Positions 26,979-35,200 of a stretch of 64,000 bases of DNA are shown here, one piece after another. The translations under genes and the position numbers were made by a program. How positions within the stretch are numbered: the first letter of the stretch is position 1; each line of letters opens with the position of its first letter. This DNA is from Fontimonas thermophila (GTDB lineage Bacteria; Pseudomonadota; Gammaproteobacteria; Nevskiales; Nevskiaceae), in contig NZ_FOOC01000001.1 in NCBI RefSeq assembly GCF_900113085.1, positions 124,001-188,000 of the forward strand, written 5' to 3'. Under the pieces are notes generated by a model. It was not told where the DNA came from and searched no databases. It saw only the letters and a list, made by a program, of their open reading frames with translations.

Positions 26979-28291
26979 CACGGTGCATCCGCACAGAACG
27001 CGCGCCCGAACACGAGGCGGCTGCGCAGGCGCGACACATCGGCGCGCCGGCGCATCAGCTCGAAGTACCACGCACCGTCGCCGACATCGCCGTAGAGCAC
27101 GGCGCCGACCAGACACCCGTCCTTGAGCACCAGGCGCTTGTACGTTCCACGGCGCGCGTCGCGGAACACCAGATCCTCGGTGCCGTCGCCGCCGCCGAAC
27201 TCGCCCGCGGAAAACACATCGATTCCGCTCACCTTGAGCTGGGTCGCCGTGGCCGTCTGCACGAAGCGACGATGGCCGTATCCGGCCAGATGTGCGGCGC
27301 AGACGCGCGCCTGCTCCCAGATCGGTGCGACCAATCCGAACGTCGCCTTGCGGTGCTGCACGCACTCGCCGACGGCGTAGATGCGCGGATCGGACAGCGT
27401 CTGCAACGTGTCGTCGACGACGATCGCGCGCTCGCAGTACAGGCCGGCCTGCCGGGCCAGCTCGACGTTCGGACGGATGCCGACCGCCATGACGACGAGA
27501 TCGGCCTCGATCTCGCGGCCGTCCTTGAAGCGCAGCCCGGCGACGCGATCGCGTCCCAGGATCGCGGCAGTGTCGGCCTTGAGCAGGACGCGGATACCGC
27601 GCCGCTCCAGCGCTTCGCGCAGCAGCGCGGCCGCCGGCGCATCGAGCTGGCGCTCCATCAGCCGATCCATGACGTGCACGACGGTCACGTCCATGCCCCG
27701 ACGCTTGAGCCCATGGGCCGCCTCCAGCCCGAGCAGACCCCCGCCGATGACCACGGCCTTGCGCCGCGTGCGCGCCGCCGTGAGCATCGCCTCGACATCC
27801 TCGATGGCACGGAACGCGACGACGCCGGGCAGATCGGCGCCCGGCACCGGAATCACGAACGGCCTGGATCCGGTCGCGAGCAGCAGCCGGTCATAAGCCG
27901 CCTTGCGCCCGCTGCGCGAGATCACGATCCGGCGCGTACGGTCGATGGCGACGATGGGATCGCCGGCGTGCAGCGTGATGCCATTGGCCGCATACCACGC
28001 GTGCGGATGGAGCATGATGTCGTCGAGGCGTTTTTCACCGGCGAGCAGCGGCGACAGCAGGATGCGGTTGTAATTTCCGTGCGGCTCGGCGCCGAACACG
28101 GTGATGTCGTACACGCTGGCGTCGAGCTTGAGCAGCTCCTCGACCGTGCGCATGCCGGCCATGCCATTGCCGACGACGACGAGCCTCTGCCTGGGGCGAG
28201 CGCTGGCGGCCTCGCCCATGCGGCGATCGACGCCGGTGAGGTGCTCGCGCATGGGCCCCGGCAGCGCCCGCGCGGGAATCGCCGTGGTCAT
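26978..28291 (-). CDS. NAD(P)/FAD-dependent reductase, probable electron donor to NasA (NasB-like)
   Basis: The 437-residue flavoprotein has an N-terminal FAD-binding fold (RLVVVGNGMAGMRTVEELL, about residues 33-51), a second NAD-binding GxGxxG (VVIGGGLLGLEAAHGL) and the FAD motif DPRIYAVGECVQH. It closely resembles the N-terminal half of NirB, but has no siroheme or BFD domain. Position between nirD and nasA, with 4-nt and 1-nt overlaps, makes it the likely NAD(P)H donor for NasA. The start is ATG 28291 (MTTAIPARALPG), overlapping the nirD stop; the frame is open upstream inside nirD. Donor preference for NADH or NADPH is not readable here. Confidence 0.88.
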   Translation of the reverse strand: MTTAIPARALPGPMREHLTGVDRRMGEAASARPRQRLVVVGNGMAGMRTVEELLKLDASVYDITVFGAEPHGNYNRILLSPLLAGEKRLDDIMLHPHAWYAANGITLHAGDPIVAIDRTRRIVISRSGRKAAYDRLLLATGSRPFVIPVPGADLPGVVAFRAIEDVEAMLTAARTRRKAVVIGGGLLGLEAAHGLKRRGMDVTVVHVMDRLMERQLDAPAAALLREALERRGIRVLLKADTAAILGRDRVAGLRFKDGREIEADLVVMAVGIRPNVELARQAGLYCERAIVVDDTLQTLSDPRIYAVGECVQHRKATFGLVAPIWEQARVCAAHLAGYGHRRFVQTATATQLKVSGIDVFSAGEFGGGDGTEDLVFRDARRGTYKRLVLKDGCLVGAVLYGDVGDGAWYFELMRRRADVSRLRSRLVFGRAFCADAP

Positions 28292-28629
28292 ACGGCGACC
28301 TGCACGCGGCCATCGACCAAGCGCACGCGGTAGGCGCGCACCGCGAGCGCCGGATCGTCCAGGCACGCGCCGGTGACGAGATCGTAGTGATGCTTGTACA
28401 CCGGCGAGGCCACGACCAGACGCTCGCCGAGATTGCCGACCAGTCCGCGCGACAGCACGTTGGCGTCCGCCGCCGGATCGTAATTGTCGAGGGCGAACAA
28501 CCGGTCATCGCGCAAGCGGAACACCGCGACCTGCCGGCCCGCGATGCGCGCGCAGACACCGGTATCCGGCCAGATGTCGTCGAGCCCGCAGACGTCGTGC
28601 CAACATGCTGGCGCGTTTGATCCATCCAT
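28288..28629 (-). CDS. nirD: Nitrite reductase (NADH) small subunit NirD
   Basis: The 113-residue protein has a Rieske-like fold of the NirD type, lacking cluster ligands: the position of the usual C-x-H is ALDNYDPAADANVLSRGLVG, and the second is SPVYKHHYDLVTG. NirD works with NirB in cytoplasmic nitrite reduction to ammonium. It follows nirB by 18 nt and overlaps the next gene by 4 nt. Confidence 0.94.
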   Translation of the reverse strand: MDGSNAPACWHDVCGLDDIWPDTGVCARIAGRQVAVFRLRDDRLFALDNYDPAADANVLSRGLVGNLGERLVVASPVYKHHYDLVTGACLDDPALAVRAYRVRLVDGRVQVAV

Positions 28630-28647
28630 CGTCAGACCTCCTATGCG

Positions 28648-31218
28648 TCATGCCGGCTCGTTGACCACGGCGATGCCCTTGAAGCGCGCCTGCTTCTCGG
28701 CGGGCGTCGCCGGACGGATCTGCCCGCGTTCCTCGACGAAAACGACGTGCTCATCGACGCCGTCGCCGTTGACGAAGCTGCGGAAGCGCTTGCGGGTCTG
28801 CGGGTCTTCGAGCGCCTTCTTCCATTCGCAGACATAGCTGCCGATCACCTGCGCCATCTCCGCTTCCAGCTCCGCACCGATGCCGAGCTTGTCGTGGACG
28901 ATGACGTCCTTGAGGTAATCGAGCCCGCCTTCGAGGTTGTCGCGCCAGGTGCTGGTGCGCTGCAAACGATCCGCGGTACGGATGTAGAACATCAGGAAAC
29001 GGTCGATGTAGCGGATCAGGGTCTGCTCGTCGAGATCGCCGGCGAGCAGCTCGGCGTGCCGCGGCTTCATGCCGCCGTTGCCGCAGACATAGAGATTCCA
29101 GCCCTTCTCGGTGGCGATCACGCCGACGTCCTTGGACTGCGCCTCGGCGCATTCGCGGGCGCAGCCGGACACCGCGAGCTTGAGCTTGTGCGGCGCGCGC
29201 AGGCCCTTGTAACGATGCTCGATCTTCAACGCCATGCCGACCGAATCCTGCACGCCGTAGCGGCACCAGGTGCTGCCGACGCAGGACTTCACCGTGCGCA
29301 CGGCCTTGCCGTAGGCATGGCCGGACTCGAAACCGGCATCAATCAGCTCCTGCCAGATCAACGGCAACTGATCCACACGCGCGCCGAACAGGTCGATGCG
29401 CTGGCCGCCGGTGATCTTGGTGTACAAGCGGTATTTCTTCGCGACCTCGCCGATCTTGATCAGTTTCTCCGGGGTGATCTCGCCGCCGGCGATGCGCGGC
29501 ACGATGGAGTAGGTCCCGTCCTTCTGCAGGTTGGCGAGGAAATAATCGTTGGTGTCCTGCAGCGCGGCCTTGTCCCGGGCGAGCACGAACTCGTTCCAGC
29601 ACGAGGCGAAGATGCTTGCGGCGACCGGCTTGCACACATCGCAGCCCAGGCCCTTGCCATGCCGGGCGAGCAGTGTGGCGAAGTCGCGGATGCCGCCGAC
29701 GCGCACCAGGTGATACAGCTCCTGGCGCGAATACGCAAAGTGTTCGCACAGGTGGTGGTTGACCGACAGGCCTTGTTTCTTCATCTCGGCCTTCATGATC
29801 TGCGTGATCAGCGGCACGCAACCGCCGCAGCCGGTGCCGGCGCGCGTCGCCGATTTGATCGCACCGATACTGGTCGCGCCCGCGCGCACCGCGGCACAGA
29901 CCGCGCCCTTGGCGACGTTGTTGCACGAGCAGACCGGCGCGGTGTCGGGCCAGGCATCGACGCCCAGTGCGGATTTGTCCGCGCCGTCGCTGGCCGGCAG
30001 GATCAGCAGCTCCGGCCGGTCCGGCAGTGCGCTGCCGCTGCGCATCATCTGCAGCAGCGCGGCGTACTCGCCGGCATCGCCGACGAGCACGGCGCCGAGC
30101 AGGCGCTTGCCGTCGGCGGAGATCACCAGCTTCTTGTAGACCTGCTTGCGCTCATCGCTGTAGAGGCAGACCTGCGCGCCGGGCGTGGTGCCCAGCGCAT
30201 CGCCGATGCTGGCGACCTCCACGCCCATGAGCTTGAGCTTGGTGCTCATGTCGGCACCGTGGAACGCCGGTAGCGGCTGTGTGGCGCGGCGCTCGGCCGC
30301 CAGGCCCGCCGCCAGATGCGCGGCGCAAACCCGCGCCATCTCGTAGCCCGGCGCCACCAGGCCGTAAATCTTTCCGTTCCACAGCGCGCATTCGCCGATC
30401 GCATAGATGTCGTCGTCGGGCGTGCGGCAGTGGTTGTCGATGACGATGCCGCCGCGCGGGCCCACCGCAAGCCCGCAGGCGCGCGCCAGTTCGTCGCGCG
30501 GGCGGATGCCGGCCGAGAACACGATCAGATCGGTTTCGAGCTCGGTGCCATCGGCGAACCTCAGCTTGTGGCGCGCGGTGTCGCCATCGACGATCTCGAC
30601 CGTATTCTTCTGTGTGTGCACGGTCACGCCCAGCGCCTCGATCTTGCTGCGCAGCAGGCGCCCGCCGCCGTCGTCGATCTGCACGGCCATCAGCCGCGGC
30701 GCGAACTCGACGACGTGGGTGACGAGCCCCATGTCCTGGACCGCCTTGGCTGCTTCGAGCCCGAGCAGACCTCCGCCGACGACGACGCCGACCCGGGCGC
30801 GCCTGCCCGCCTCGCGCAAGGCCTCGAGATCTTCGATCGTGCGGTAAACGAAGCAATCCGGCCGGTCGCTGCCCGGCACCGGCGGCACGAAGGGATACGA
30901 GCCGGTGGCGAGCACGAGTTTGTCGTAATGCAGGGTGTCGCCGTTCGCGGTCGTGACCTGCCTGCGCGCGCGGTCGATCGCACTCGCCCGGGTGTTCAGG
31001 CGCAGCGTGATGCCGCTGCGCTCGAAAAAGCCGGGCGCAACCAGCGACAGATCCGCGGCGCTCTTGCCGGAGAAAAACGAGGAGAGTTGCACGCGGTCGT
31101 AGGCCGGCCGCGGCTCTTCGCAGAGCACGGTGATATGAAGATCGGGCAGCGCTGCCGCGCTCAGCTCCTCGAGGAGGCGATGGCCGACCATGCCGTTGCC
31201 GATGACGACGAGTTTCAT
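28648..31218 (-). CDS. nirB: Nitrite reductase (NADH) large subunit NirB
   Basis: NirB is the cytoplasmic siroheme enzyme that reduces nitrite to ammonium with NADH. The 856-residue protein has FAD/NAD-binding domains (about 1-310; VVIGNGMVGHRLLEEL and VVVGGGLLGLEAAKAV), a BFD-like [2Fe-2S] domain with C430, C432, C464 and C467, a sulfite/nitrite reductase ferredoxin-like half domain (about 555-620), and the siroheme/[4Fe-4S] cysteines C646, C652, C686 and C690 (CVGSTWC and CAREC). All ligands are present. It follows narK by 26 nt and precedes nirD by 18 nt. Confidence 0.97.
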   Translation of the reverse strand: MKLVVIGNGMVGHRLLEELSAAALPDLHITVLCEEPRPAYDRVQLSSFFSGKSAADLSLVAPGFFERSGITLRLNTRASAIDRARRQVTTANGDTLHYDKLVLATGSYPFVPPVPGSDRPDCFVYRTIEDLEALREAGRRARVGVVVGGGLLGLEAAKAVQDMGLVTHVVEFAPRLMAVQIDDGGGRLLRSKIEALGVTVHTQKNTVEIVDGDTARHKLRFADGTELETDLIVFSAGIRPRDELARACGLAVGPRGGIVIDNHCRTPDDDIYAIGECALWNGKIYGLVAPGYEMARVCAAHLAAGLAAERRATQPLPAFHGADMSTKLKLMGVEVASIGDALGTTPGAQVCLYSDERKQVYKKLVISADGKRLLGAVLVGDAGEYAALLQMMRSGSALPDRPELLILPASDGADKSALGVDAWPDTAPVCSCNNVAKGAVCAAVRAGATSIGAIKSATRAGTGCGGCVPLITQIMKAEMKKQGLSVNHHLCEHFAYSRQELYHLVRVGGIRDFATLLARHGKGLGCDVCKPVAASIFASCWNEFVLARDKAALQDTNDYFLANLQKDGTYSIVPRIAGGEITPEKLIKIGEVAKKYRLYTKITGGQRIDLFGARVDQLPLIWQELIDAGFESGHAYGKAVRTVKSCVGSTWCRYGVQDSVGMALKIEHRYKGLRAPHKLKLAVSGCARECAEAQSKDVGVIATEKGWNLYVCGNGGMKPRHAELLAGDLDEQTLIRYIDRFLMFYIRTADRLQRTSTWRDNLEGGLDYLKDVIVHDKLGIGAELEAEMAQVIGSYVCEWKKALEDPQTRKRFRSFVNGDGVDEHVVFVEERGQIRPATPAEKQARFKGIAVVNEPA

Positions 31219-31244
31219 GGCTTGAGCTCCGGAGTCAGTGCCGG

Positions 31245-32576
31245 TTACGCGGCGGCCGCGCGCTCGGTGAGCGCCTGCTCGTAGAGCCGCTGTTCACGGG
31301 CCTTGTGTTCAGCAGAAAAGCGCACCGCGATCGCGCACAGCGCGGCCATGCTCACGCAAACGCCGAGCAGCAGCAGGCATTCCTGCGTGCTACCCACACC
31401 TTTCATCAGAAAACCGGCGGCGACCGCGCCGACATTGCCGCCGGCGCCGACAATGCCGGCGACGCCGCCGAGCGCCTGACGATCGACGAAGGGCACCAGC
31501 GCATAGGTCGCGCCGCAGGCCATGTGCGTGAACAGGCCAAAGGTGATCATTGCGACGACGGCGAGCGCGACTGTTTCGGCCTGCGCGAACCACAGCAGCC
31601 CAAGCCCTTCCCCGAGGATCAGCGCGAACAGCAAGAGGCCGCGGCCATCGAGCCCGAAGCGACGCGCGATGCGGTCCGAGACATAACCGCCGAGGGCGCG
31701 CGCGAACAGGGCCAGCAGACCGAAGCTGGCGGCGGCCAGCCCCGCGGTTTTCAGCGACAGGCCAAAGCGTTCGACGTAATGGCTCGCGGCGATGTTGTGG
31801 ATGAAGATCTCGACACCGAAGCAGGCGCCGTAGGTCACGAACAGCAGCCAGACGCGATAGTTGGCGCAGGCGCGCTTGAAGCTCTGCCAGCCGGCTTTCT
31901 TGTCGTTTGCTGGGAGCTGCCCGGCGGCGCGCAGCGTGGCGTAATCACCGGCCGGACAGTCCTGCGTGTAACGCCAGTACAGCCACGCGCAGACCAGCAT
32001 CAGCACCCCCGGGGTGAGCAGCGCGAAGCGCCAGCCCAGCGTCTGCTCGACACCGAGCCAGACCAGGGCCGCCAGCAGCAGCGGCATCAACGCCTGCGCG
32101 GCGCCGCCACCGGCATTGCCCCAGCCCGCCGCCGTCGCGTTGGCCGTGCCGACGACGTTGGGCGCGAACATCACCGAGGTGTGGTACTGGGTGATGACGA
32201 AGCTCGCGCCGATCGCACCGATGGCCAGGCGAAAGAACAAAAAGCTCTCGTAGCTCTGCGCCGCGGCGACGCCGAACACCGGCAGCGCGCCGACGAGCAA
32301 AAGCCCGGTATAGGCCTTGCGTGGGCCAAAGCGGTCGCACAGCGGGCCGATGATCAGGCGCGCGAGAATCGTCACCGCGACCGCGGCGATGTTGATGTTG
32401 GCGATCTGATCCTTGGTCAGGGCGAACTCGCCCTTGATCACCGGCATCAGCGGGGCGCAGGCGAACCACGCGAAAAAGCAGACGAAGAACGCAAGCCAGC
32501 TCAAGTGGAACGCACGCATCTGCGGCGTGGCCAGGCTGAACAGGCGGATCGTCGTGGCCTTGTGCAAGGGCGGCAT
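31245..32576 (-). CDS. narK: Nitrate/nitrite transporter NarK (MFS)
   Basis: The 443-residue, 12-helix major facilitator has the NNP-family signatures: FFVCFFAWFACAPLMPVIKGEF in helix 1, GPLCDRFGPRKAY between helices 2 and 3, and the nitrate signature around GWGNAGGGAAQ and GVAGIVGAGGNVGAVAAGF. It imports nitrate, possibly in exchange for nitrite. A GAGGAG ribosome-binding site stands 7 nt before ATG 32576. It is the first gene of the assimilation operon and lies directly after an attenuator, a double-hairpin element and a sigma-54 promoter. Confidence 0.96.
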   Translation of the reverse strand: MPPLHKATTIRLFSLATPQMRAFHLSWLAFFVCFFAWFACAPLMPVIKGEFALTKDQIANINIAAVAVTILARLIIGPLCDRFGPRKAYTGLLLVGALPVFGVAAAQSYESFLFFRLAIGAIGASFVITQYHTSVMFAPNVVGTANATAAGWGNAGGGAAQALMPLLLAALVWLGVEQTLGWRFALLTPGVLMLVCAWLYWRYTQDCPAGDYATLRAAGQLPANDKKAGWQSFKRACANYRVWLLFVTYGACFGVEIFIHNIAASHYVERFGLSLKTAGLAAASFGLLALFARALGGYVSDRIARRFGLDGRGLLLFALILGEGLGLLWFAQAETVALAVVAMITFGLFTHMACGATYALVPFVDRQALGGVAGIVGAGGNVGAVAAGFLMKGVGSTQECLLLLGVCVSMAALCAIAVRFSAEHKAREQRLYEQALTERAAAA

Positions 32577-32602
32577 GAATGGCTCCTCGTCAGAATCGGC
32601 GC

Positions 32603-32649
32603 AAAAAAAAAGCGCCCACGTCGCGGTCCGCCGACCGCGTCATGGACGC
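32603..32649 (-). terminator. Attenuator (intrinsic terminator) in the narK leader
   Basis: On the minus strand a 17-bp stem (arms 32633-32649 and 32612-32628, one mismatch, two G-U pairs) with a 4-nt loop is followed by nine T residues (32603-32611), 26 nt before the narK start. It lies between promoter and gene, so it is an attenuator. Its 5' arm overlaps the second hairpin of the upstream regulatory element, so the two structures exclude each other. Confidence 0.9.
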
Positions 32650-32700
32650 CGTTGTCCTGGAGTACCCTCATCCGCGGTGCGCAGAACACCGTCGTCCTGC
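32644..32700 (-). promoter_or_regulatory. ANTAR-target double hairpin (antiterminator) in the narK leader
   Basis: Hairpin 1 (32700-32681) has a 7-bp stem GCAGGAC/GTTCTGC and six-nt loop GACGGT. Hairpin 2 (32657-32644) has stem GGAC/GTCC and six-nt loop AACGGC. Known ANTAR proteins bind two stem-loops with hexaloops having A at position 1 and G at position 4: loop 2 fits fully, loop 1 has G at position 1. Hairpin 2 shares six nt with the terminator's 5' arm, the expected antitermination design. nasT, encoding an ANTAR protein, is next upstream. Confidence 0.8.
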
Positions 32701-32722
32701 ACACCGCGGTCACCGCCGTCGA

Positions 32723-32738
32723 AGCAAGCGGCGTGCCA
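32723..32738 (-). promoter_or_regulatory. Sigma-54 promoter of narK-nirB-nirD-reductase-nasA
   Basis: The minus-strand sequence TGGCACG-CCGC-TTGCT has the GG at -24 and GC at -12 exactly 10 nt apart, a full match to the RpoN consensus. Transcription would start near 32712, 12 nt before the first leader hairpin. This implies nitrogen control through an NtrC-type activator. Confidence 0.85.
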
Positions 32739-32769
32739 TGTCGCTGGGTCCATCCAGCCGGGTCTGCAC

Positions 32770-32784
32770 GCACCGTCGTGGCAC
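32770..32784. promoter_or_regulatory. Possible NtrC-type enhancer site
   Basis: GCACC, five nt, GGCAC matches the NtrC dyad GCACC-N5-GGTGC at eight of ten positions, about 45 nt upstream of the sigma-54 promoter. A single imperfect site this close is only suggestive. Confidence 0.3.
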
Positions 32785-32958
32785 GCGCGCACCAGCAGCG
32801 GGCGCGTCTTCAGCTCAGCGCGGTGCGCGCCGAGCTCGCCGGCGGGACATCGCCGACCGCGCCATCCATCGCGGCGTGCACACCGCCGCGGCGATGTCCA
32901 GCGGCATGCCGCCGGGCCGGCGCGTCTTGCCTTGCGGTTCTTGGTGCAGGCTCCGGCC

Positions 32959-33528
32959 CTACAGCAACTCCGCTGCGGCGAGCAGCGCGCGCGCGGCATC
33001 TCCGATCGAGAGCTTGCGGTCCATGGCCATCTTGCGCAGCTGCGCGTACGCCTCGGCTTCCGACAGCCGGCGGCGCTCCATCAGCACTCCCTTGGCGCGT
33101 TCGACATCGCGCCGGTCGGCGAGCCGCAGCTTGGTTTGCGCAAGCTCACGCTGCAGCGCCTGATGCTGCTCGAACCGGGCGATGGCGACATCGATCACCG
33201 CCTTCAGGCGCGCGGGCGCAAGCCCGTCGACGACGTATGCGGACACACCGGCCTGGACTGCGCGGCGCGCCGTCTCGGCGTCACTGTACGCGGCGAACAA
33301 CACGATCGGGCACGGCCGCTCACGCGAGATCTGGGTCAGCGACTCAAAGAGATCGCGGCGCGGGCTATCGACGTCGATGAGAATCACGTCGGGCTGGTGC
33401 CGCGTCACCGCCGCCAGCAGGTCGTCCGCCGTCGCGAGCACGGCGACGACCGCGTGGTCGTCATCGATCAGCGCCTGGCGCAGCAGGGTGCTGCGGGAAG
33501 AGTCGTCATCGACGAGCAGGACGCGCAT
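32959..33528 (-). CDS. nasT: ANTAR-domain response regulator NasT (transcription antiterminator)
   Basis: The 189-residue protein has a receiver-like domain (1 to about 120: RVLLVDDDSS, VILIDVDSP) and a C-terminal ANTAR RNA-binding helix bundle (RDVERAKGVLMERRRLSEAEAYAQLRKMAMD in blocks). The receiver keeps acidic residues but has YVVDGL where a typical receiver has its conserved Lys-Pro, as in other NasT proteins that are not phosphorylated. NasT is normally held inactive by the nitrate sensor NasS; no nasS is in this window. It sits between two transcripts whose leaders share a hairpin element. The start at 33528 gives the conserved N terminus. Confidence 0.93.
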   Translation of the reverse strand: MRVLLVDDDSSRSTLLRQALIDDDHAVVAVLATADDLLAAVTRHQPDVILIDVDSPRRDLFESLTQISRERPCPIVLFAAYSDAETARRAVQAGVSAYVVDGLAPARLKAVIDVAIARFEQHQALQRELAQTKLRLADRRDVERAKGVLMERRRLSEAEAYAQLRKMAMDRKLSIGDAARALLAAAELL

Positions 33529-33597
33529 GACAGGGCAGTGAGTCGGCATCCGGAAACCAGGCACCGCCCCGCAAAAACCATGCCCTCGCGCTGGTGC

Positions 33598-33613
33598 TGG
33601 CACACCCTTTGCT
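33598..33613 (+). promoter_or_regulatory. Sigma-54 promoter of the porin gene
   Basis: TGGCAC-ACCCT-TTGCT has GG and GC ten nt apart, a full RpoN match in the divergent orientation. Transcription would start near 33624, leaving a leader of about 190 nt that contains the shared hairpin element. Confidence 0.8.
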
Positions 33614-33665
33614 TCGGCAGACACGCGGCGATCTGCCCCACCACCGCGCTGTCGCGTACCGGGGC

Positions 33666-33683
33666 CCAGGACAACGGCGTCCA
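33666..33683 (+). promoter_or_regulatory. Second copy of the ANTAR-target hairpin, in the porin leader
   Basis: The 18-nt sequence here is identical to 32643-32660 on the other strand. It folds as GGAC (33669-33672), loop AACGGC, GTCC (33679-33682). The partner hairpin is weak: CGC-GCTGTC-GCG near 33647-33658 has the right loop size but a short stem. No terminator with a T run follows, so the mechanism may differ from narK. Confidence 0.65.
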
Positions 33684-33814
33684 ACCGCGGGCCACCGGAA
33701 AAGACATCGTGCCGCTTCGCGCACGCACGCCTGCCCGATGGCACGCCCACGCGGAGTCTGCAATGCCTGTTCGTTTTGGCGCCGGCATACCGGCGTACGC
33801 GGAGCCTGGACATC

Positions 33815-35008
33815 ATGAATCGATATGACAGAACACACCGCCTGGCGGCGGCATCGCTGCTGGCCGTCTGCGCAGCGGCGAATGGCGCCGACCGCATCGC
33901 GGCCCTCAGCGAGGGCCGGACGAGCCTCGATTTGCGCCTGCGCTACGAGACCGTGACACAGGACGGCGCGCTCGCCGACGCCGCGGCTCTGACCCTGCGC
34001 ACGCGGCTCGGCTATACGACGGCGCCGTGGTCGGCGCTCGAAGGATTCGTCGAGATGGAATCCGTGGCCGCGCCGATCGACGACTACGCACCGGTGACAC
34101 CGGGCCATTCGACGATCGCCGATCCGCCGGGCACCGAGGTCAACCAGTTCGGCCTGCGGTACACCGGCGTGCCCGGACTGAACCTGAGCCTGGGTCGCAG
34201 CCGGCTCGTGCTCGACAACGCGCGCTGGGTCGGGAATGTCGCCTGGCGTCAGAACGAACAGACCTTCGACGGCGCGTTCCTGCGCTGGGGCGACAGCGCC
34301 ACCGGACCGAGCGGGCAGTATGCCTATCTGACGAACGTGCACACCGTCACCGGCGCCGACCTCGACCTCGAAGGCCATTTGTTCAACCTGGGCCTGCGCG
34401 CACGGCCATGGCTCGCGTTGACTGCCTACCTCTACCGGCTCGACTTCGCCGCACCGGGCACGGCGGATACCGTCAGCTTCGGCCTGCGCGGGCACGGCCG
34501 CAGGCCACTGGGTGCGCGCGCCAGCTTAAGCTACGCCGTGGAATACGCGCGGCAACAGGCACAGACGGCGGCCGGCGACTTCCGCGCGGGATACGCGCTC
34601 GCCGAAATCGGCGTTGGCATTGCGCCGGTGGCGCTCACGCTCGGATACGAGGTGCTGGGCAGCGACCACGGCCGCTACGGCCTGCAAACCCCGCTGGCGA
34701 CCAAGCACGCCTTCCAGGGCTGGGCCGATGCCTTTCTGACGACACCGGATACCGGCATCGCGGATCTTTACGCCGCGGCGCAGGGCGCCATCGGTCCGCT
34801 CAGGCTCACCGCCGTCTGGCATCGCTTCGCCACTGCCGCGTCTTGTGCGCAGCCCGGCCGCCATGGCGATGAATTCGACATCTCCGCCGGCATGCCGCTG
34901 GCCGGCGCGCTCACTGGCCTGATCAAGGCCGCGCGTTACCGCGCCGCGCCCGGATCGGGCACCGCGGACACCGACAAACTGTGGGCACAGCTCGAATACG
35001 CCTTCTGA
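33815..35008 (+). CDS. Outer-membrane porin, alginate-export (AlgE-like) family; candidate nitrate porin
   Basis: The 397-residue protein has a signal peptide (about 1-24, AAANGA), then beta-barrel sequence with alternating hydrophobic strands (LDLRLRYETV, TLRTRLGYTT, LEGFVEMESV) and a terminal aromatic residue (AQLEYAF). It resembles alginate-export-family porins; the name does not imply alginate transport. Divergent from nasT, with a sigma-54 promoter and the shared leader hairpin, it probably lets nitrate or another nitrogen source across the outer membrane. ATG 33815 follows GGAG (33801-33804). A 6-bp perfect hairpin (33780-33795) stands just before this ribosome-binding site. Confidence 0.85.
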   Translation: MNRYDRTHRLAAASLLAVCAAANGADRIAALSEGRTSLDLRLRYETVTQDGALADAAALTLRTRLGYTTAPWSALEGFVEMESVAAPIDDYAPVTPGHSTIADPPGTEVNQFGLRYTGVPGLNLSLGRSRLVLDNARWVGNVAWRQNEQTFDGAFLRWGDSATGPSGQYAYLTNVHTVTGADLDLEGHLFNLGLRARPWLALTAYLYRLDFAAPGTADTVSFGLRGHGRRPLGARASLSYAVEYARQQAQTAAGDFRAGYALAEIGVGIAPVALTLGYEVLGSDHGRYGLQTPLATKHAFQGWADAFLTTPDTGIADLYAAAQGAIGPLRLTAVWHRFATAASCAQPGRHGDEFDISAGMPLAGALTGLIKAARYRAAPGSGTADTDKLWAQLEYAF

Positions 35009-35200
35009 TCCGTCGGCGTTACGGCCCGCGCCGGGCGGCCCATCCCGGCGAAACGGCGGCGACCGGCGCGGGCATTGGCGTGCGCGCCAGCCCGACCGGA
35101 TAGGCGCGCCGACGCAGACTGGGTAGGATGCGCGCCCGGAACGGATCGGGCCGACCCAGGTCCATCCCGACCGCACCGGTTTTGCCGGAGAACCCGTCAC

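Noticed and set aside
24837-27095. Very long open frame on the plus strand, antisense to nasA
   Set aside because: It mirrors nasA codon by codon, a usual effect of high GC; the product is rich in His, Arg, Ala and Asp and shows no family motif.
33616-33637. GGCAGA/TCTGCC hairpin as the first ANTAR hairpin of the porin leader
   Set aside because: It begins before the predicted transcription start (about 33624) and has a 10-nt loop, so it cannot be the partner hairpin.
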